The notes under the pieces are model-generated. The model was not told where the DNA came from and did not search any database. It saw only the letters and a list, made by a program, of their open reading frames with translations. A program made the translations under genes and the position numbers. A DNA stretch of 64,000 nucleotides, from the NCBI GenBank assembly GCA_045562555.1, contig JBJKVO010000011.1:84632-148631 (forward strand), in the 5' to 3' direction. This document shows, one piece after another, positions 60,881 through 64,000 of the stretch; the first letter of the stretch is position 1; every line of letters begins with the position of its first letter. The stretch comes from UBA2588 sp002339805. GTDB taxonomy: Bacteria; Chloroflexota; Dehalococcoidia; Lucifugimonadales; UBA3495.

Positions 60881-62215
60881 ATGTTTGACAGTTTAAGTAC
60901 ACGGCTTACAAATACATTGGCACAAATCACTAAGAAAGGTCGTATCACCGAAAAAGATTTGGATGAAGCGTTATCGGATGTACGCCGTTCACTTCTTGAA
61001 GCGGATGTAAACTTTAGGGTTGCGAAGTCATTTGTTGAAAATGTTAAAACAAAATCCATCGGGGAAAAAGTAATAGATAGTCTAACTCCTGGTCAGCAAG
61101 TAATAAAAATTGTTAATGAAGAACTAACAGGAATACTGAGTGGTGAAGAACACTCCATCCGCCAATCATCAGAAAAACCGACGGTAATTATGATGGTTGG
61201 TCTTCAAGGTTCTGGTAAAACTACAACCTCGTCTAAACTGGTCATGTCTTTAAGGAAACAGGGTAATGATGCGTTATTGATAGCAGCTGACCTTCAGCGT
61301 CCGGCAGCAATCGATCAGTTAATCAGCTTGGGGAAACAAATTGACGCACCGGTGTACTCAGAACCAGCTAATTCAACCACCGTGGAAAAAGTTGTTGAAA
61401 ATGGGATTAAAGAAGCAAAAACTCAAGGTGTTGATTTTGCAATCGTGGATACTGCGGGTAGGTTGAGTATTGATGATGAATTGATGAATCAACTCCAACG
61501 TGTTAAAGCTATATGTAAGCCACTTGAAGTTTTATTAGTGGTAGATGCAATGACAGGCCAGGAAGCTGTAAACGTTGCTCAGGAATTCAATGAAAGACTA
61601 TCACTTACCGGCCTAATTATGACAAAAATGGATGGTGACGCTCGAGGCGGTGCGGCATTATCCATAACAAGTGTGTCAGGTGTTCCTATAAAACTTATGG
61701 GTACGGGAGAAAAACCTGGTGATTTTGAAGAATTCTTTCCTGATAGACTGGCATCACGTATATTGGGTATGGGAGATGTTCTAACCCTGATAGAAAAAGC
61801 ACAAGATGCTATCACTGAAGAAGATGCTAAAGCTTTAGAAAAGAAATTAAGGAACAATACCTTTACCTTTGAGGATTTCCTTTCACAAATTCAAACTTTG
61901 AAAAAAATGGGACCAATGAATCAAATATTCGAAATGATACCTGGTATGTCTCATATGGCTAAAAACGGAATGATGAATAACGTTGATGAAGACAGACTGA
62001 AATATGTAGAAGCTATTATTAGCTCTATGACAGTTAAAGAAAGACAAAATCCAGAGATTATTAATGGAAGTAGACGCCGTAGAATAGCGCTGGGTAGCGG
62101 TACAACTCCGCAGGAAATCAATCAGCTAATGAATCAGTTCAAGCAAACTCAGAAAATGATGAAAAGATTTGCTAACACTAAGAACCCTAGGTCACTTATG
62201 GGAATGTTTAAGTAG
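60881..62215 (+). CDS. ffh: Signal recognition particle protein Ffh
   Basis: Ffh with SRP RNA targets membrane proteins to the translocon. The 444-residue protein has the N domain, the G domain with GLQGSGKTTTSSKL near residue 105, DTAGRL near 190 and TKMDGDARGGAALS near 247, and a C-terminal M domain with the methionine-rich signal-binding groove (several Met near 340-360 and 425-440) and the RNA-binding RRRRIALGSGTT. The ATG at 60881 is preferred over the adjacent TTG because GGAG (60871-60874) is 6 bases before it. Confidence 0.97.
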   Translation: MFDSLSTRLTNTLAQITKKGRITEKDLDEALSDVRRSLLEADVNFRVAKSFVENVKTKSIGEKVIDSLTPGQQVIKIVNEELTGILSGEEHSIRQSSEKPTVIMMVGLQGSGKTTTSSKLVMSLRKQGNDALLIAADLQRPAAIDQLISLGKQIDAPVYSEPANSTTVEKVVENGIKEAKTQGVDFAIVDTAGRLSIDDELMNQLQRVKAICKPLEVLLVVDAMTGQEAVNVAQEFNERLSLTGLIMTKMDGDARGGAALSITSVSGVPIKLMGTGEKPGDFEEFFPDRLASRILGMGDVLTLIEKAQDAITEEDAKALEKKLRNNTFTFEDFLSQIQTLKKMGPMNQIFEMIPGMSHMAKNGMMNNVDEDRLKYVEAIISSMTVKERQNPEIINGSRRRRIALGSGTTPQEINQLMNQFKQTQKMMKRFANTKNPRSLMGMFK

Positions 62216-62252
62216 AGGGATTTAAACTTTCAATCCCTCTACTTTCTTTTTT
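62213..62252 (+). terminator. Strong intrinsic terminator of ffh
   Basis: TAGAGGGATT (62213-62222, including the ffh stop codon) pairs perfectly with AATCCCTCTA (62232-62241) over a 9-base loop, followed by CTTTCTTTTTT (62242-62252). It overlaps the end of the convergent gene on the minus strand. Confidence 0.93.
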
Positions 62253-62811
62253 ACCAGACCGGCAGTATGGGTTGGGTACGATTGGGGGGAAGGTCACTCT
62301 CAAACGTGTTTATTGCTAGAGCAAGCATAGTATAGTTCCCAATTATCATAGTAATTTCGATGAAGGCTTGTTCTCCAAATTGTTCTAACATAGCTTGGTA
62401 TTCTCCCCTGCTAGCGTAATGACTATTGTTAATTGCTCGACAATAATTGACTAAAGCTCTTTCATCATCTGCTAATGGGGGCAGTTCACTTTCTTCACGC
62501 ACGGATTCGACAATCTCCTCGCTTACACCCGCTTCTATAGCTGATTGTGCGTGAGCATTCCAAATGTACTGGCAATCCATATGCCTAGCGGTCAGTATCA
62601 TAGTGAATTCTTGAATTTTTTTAGGAACCTGAGATTCGTATCTTAAATATCTGTTTAATGCTGTTGCACGTTTGCTGAGTTCGGGTACATGTATGAGAAT
62701 AGATCCGGGCCCGAATTCGGGTATATCTCCTAATGTTTCAACAATTTCGTCGAAAGCATTTTCTTGACCTTGAGGTACTTGAGATTTGTCTCCTTTTGTT
62801 AATCGTGCCAT
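62251..62811 (-). CDS. Carboxymuconolactone-decarboxylase-family protein
   Basis: This 186-residue helical protein belongs to the CMD/AhpD family. The family core appears as FTMILTARHMDCQYIWNAHAQ near residue 70-90, with one Cys and a His, but the second Cys of the redox CxxC of AhpD is replaced by Trp, so peroxidase partner activity is unlikely; a decarboxylase or hydrolase-type role is possible. The second of two adjacent ATG codons is chosen because GGAGG lies too close to the first. It converges on ffh and precedes an AlkA-like gene in the same direction. Confidence 0.85.
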   Translation of the reverse strand: MARLTKGDKSQVPQGQENAFDEIVETLGDIPEFGPGSILIHVPELSKRATALNRYLRYESQVPKKIQEFTMILTARHMDCQYIWNAHAQSAIEAGVSEEIVESVREESELPPLADDERALVNYCRAINNSHYASRGEYQAMLEQFGEQAFIEITMIIGNYTMLALAINTFESDLPPNRTQPILPVW

Positions 62812-62881
62812 CATTCCTCCCTATAAACTGTTATTTGTTGGTAATCTACCAGAATGTCCGGGTTTTATAAACAAAAACGAC

Positions 62882-63811
62882 TTAATTCAATTCAGGTGTG
62901 GTCAAAATTTTGTAAAGGTATCCAGCAGCAGTGGTTCGGTAAGGCTGCCAGTTCTTGGAATATTCGTTAATATCTTCCAGATTTATTTCTTGAGTATTCA
63001 AATAATGTTCGGCTATCAATCTATTAAGGACTAAGTCTCCTTCAGGGAAGATATCAGGTCGGCCTATTCCTCTGGACAATGACCACTGTGCGGTCCACCT
63101 TCCGACACCTTTTATCTTACAGAGGTGATCTATTACTTCTTGGTTATTCATGTCTTGGAATAGTTCTACATTTAGATATCCATCTAGCTGAGCCTGAGCA
63201 ATGTTTTGTACATATTCGGATTTTCTGCCGCTTAATTTTAGCTTCATCAATTCTTCTACAGTGGAATTGGAAATCTTTACAGGATCTGGATATGTCCAAA
63301 AGCATTGATTGTCATGTTCGATACGACTTCCAAACGCTTGAGTAAATCCCCGTCTGATAACTATGGCTACTTTGTTCGAAATTTGTTGACCGAGTACAGA
63401 TATTACTAATGATTCGTACAGGTCAGTACTTCGGGTATTATGAAATCCGTTGTGAGCGAGGATAACTTTACGCATGACTGGATCATTTTGACAAAGGTCA
63501 TAAAAACCTTTGACATCTTGATCCATACCGAGTATCCATTCAAGCTTATTTTTGACTAAATATTTCATATCTGAATCTACATTGCCAGCGATGATTTGGC
63601 ATGTGACAGGGCTGTAAGGATCGTTCAGTTTTTGGGTTAAATTTACTAGAACAGGGGATTCCTGAGGGGCGGGTAATATCGCCCGTGTATGAGAGAATAA
63701 TTCTTTGTCGGTGTGGTCCAATCCGTTGTAGTTTGAATTTCCCGCAGTTAATTGGAGATCAAAAGGTAAATTTATATCCAAGGAAAGGTGTTCAGTTGCA
63801 TTAGTCGTCAT
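62882..63811 (-). CDS. DNA-3-methyladenine glycosylase (AlkA-like)
   Basis: The 309-residue protein has a HhH-GPD base-excision domain. The helix-hairpin-helix KIKGVGRWTAQWSLSRGIG near residue 235 and the catalytic Asp in RPDIFPEGDLVLN near 258 are intact, and SLVISVLGQQISNK-like LVISVLGQQIS marks the domain start near 135. The N-terminal 120 residues match the AlkA-type beta domain. It should remove alkylated purines from DNA. Its ATG overlaps the stop codon of the upstream amidohydrolase gene (ATGA), so it is probably translated with it. Confidence 0.9.
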   Translation of the reverse strand: MTTNATEHLSLDINLPFDLQLTAGNSNYNGLDHTDKELFSHTRAILPAPQESPVLVNLTQKLNDPYSPVTCQIIAGNVDSDMKYLVKNKLEWILGMDQDVKGFYDLCQNDPVMRKVILAHNGFHNTRSTDLYESLVISVLGQQISNKVAIVIRRGFTQAFGSRIEHDNQCFWTYPDPVKISNSTVEELMKLKLSGRKSEYVQNIAQAQLDGYLNVELFQDMNNQEVIDHLCKIKGVGRWTAQWSLSRGIGRPDIFPEGDLVLNRLIAEHYLNTQEINLEDINEYSKNWQPYRTTAAGYLYKILTTPELN

Positions 63812-64000
63812 AAGGATAAAATACTCGTTATGTTGTTGTGAGTGATATCCATAAAACTATCTGAATCCATTTCGCTTTTCATCAAATGCTCTAAAGATCT
63901 TTTATGTGAGACTACGGGGTAATCACTTCCGAATAAGAGATGTTTGGATCCTAATAATTGTTCTACATTATTATAAACATCAGGTTCATATAAATAAGGG
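63808..64000 (-). CDS. Amidohydrolase family protein, C-terminal end only
   Basis: The last 63 codons of a minus-strand gene run off the window end. The sequence has LLGSKHLLFGSDYPVVSH, the pattern of the last TIM-barrel strand of PF04909-type amidohydrolases, where the Asp of SDYP is a metal ligand. The rest of the gene lies beyond 64000, so substrate and start are unknown. Its TGA overlaps the AlkA-like ATG. Confidence 0.78.
   Translation of the reverse strand, partial: PYLYEPDVYNNVEQLLGSKHLLFGSDYPVVSHKRSLEHLMKSEMDSDSFMDITHNNITSILSL

Overview
The window looks like a chromosomal segment of a free-living, AT-rich bacterium, most likely a marine Chloroflexota (SAR202 / Dehalococcoidia-like). 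This rests on gene content and on recognised protein styles: paired acyl-CoA dehydrogenases with an ETF, an LLM-class flavin monooxygenase, a cyclase-family hydrolase, NHL-repeat proteins, zinc-type S14, and an insertion in S12. It was not tested by phylogeny. There is no rRNA, CRISPR array, prophage or insertion sequence. One tRNA is present. No gene-free gap exceeds 300 bases; the longest is 11702-11929.

Layout. (1) 1-4130, mostly plus strand: the 3' part of argH, rpe, a convergent rpmB, a cyclase-family hydrolase, an NHL-repeat protein and tRNA-Ala(GGC). (2) 4231-10327: an accessory block of secreted lipoproteins (two with M23-like folds, one HExxH metalloprotease, one interrupted at a 10-C tract) with small unknown proteins. 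(3) 10346-14507: two MFS transporters, a small unknown protein, a membrane-protein gene broken by three frameshifts and a glutaredoxin-like protein. (4) 14511-22211, minus strand: a catabolic and flavin cluster with SRPBCC protein, SDR/DUF2867 protein, LLM monooxygenase, YHS-like zinc protein, two acyl-CoA dehydrogenases and a single-chain EtfB-EtfA fusion. (5) 22300-30492, plus strand: a ketopantoate-reductase-like gene, then a SAM-cycle operon (mtnA, mtnP, rhodanese, ahcY, metK) behind a structured leader ending in an intrinsic terminator, then a phosphohexomutase and a CcdA-like protein. (6) 30514-50914, minus strand: one unbroken str-S10-spc-alpha-L13/S9 superoperon of 37 genes from rpsL to rpsI, lacking tuf. 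(7) 50915-64000: thiD, ileS, mutM, a 711-residue three-domain fusion, sbcC, ffh, a carboxymuconolactone-decarboxylase-like gene, an AlkA-like glycosylase and the end of an amidohydrolase.

The most unusual items are two domain fusions. Ribosomal protein L30 carries a C-terminal copy of the RNA polymerase alpha-CTD that keeps the alpha-CTD DNA-contact residues. A dihydrodipicolinate-synthase-like aldolase is fused to an MfnB-type furan synthase and a TusA-like domain. After these come the mtnA leader, which may be an undescribed regulatory RNA, the EtfB-EtfA fusion, and a long acidic repeat tail on ribosomal protein L3. Several genes start with TTG behind a good Shine-Dalgarno sequence (mtnA, ahcY, the ccdA-like gene, probably rpsI and thiD).
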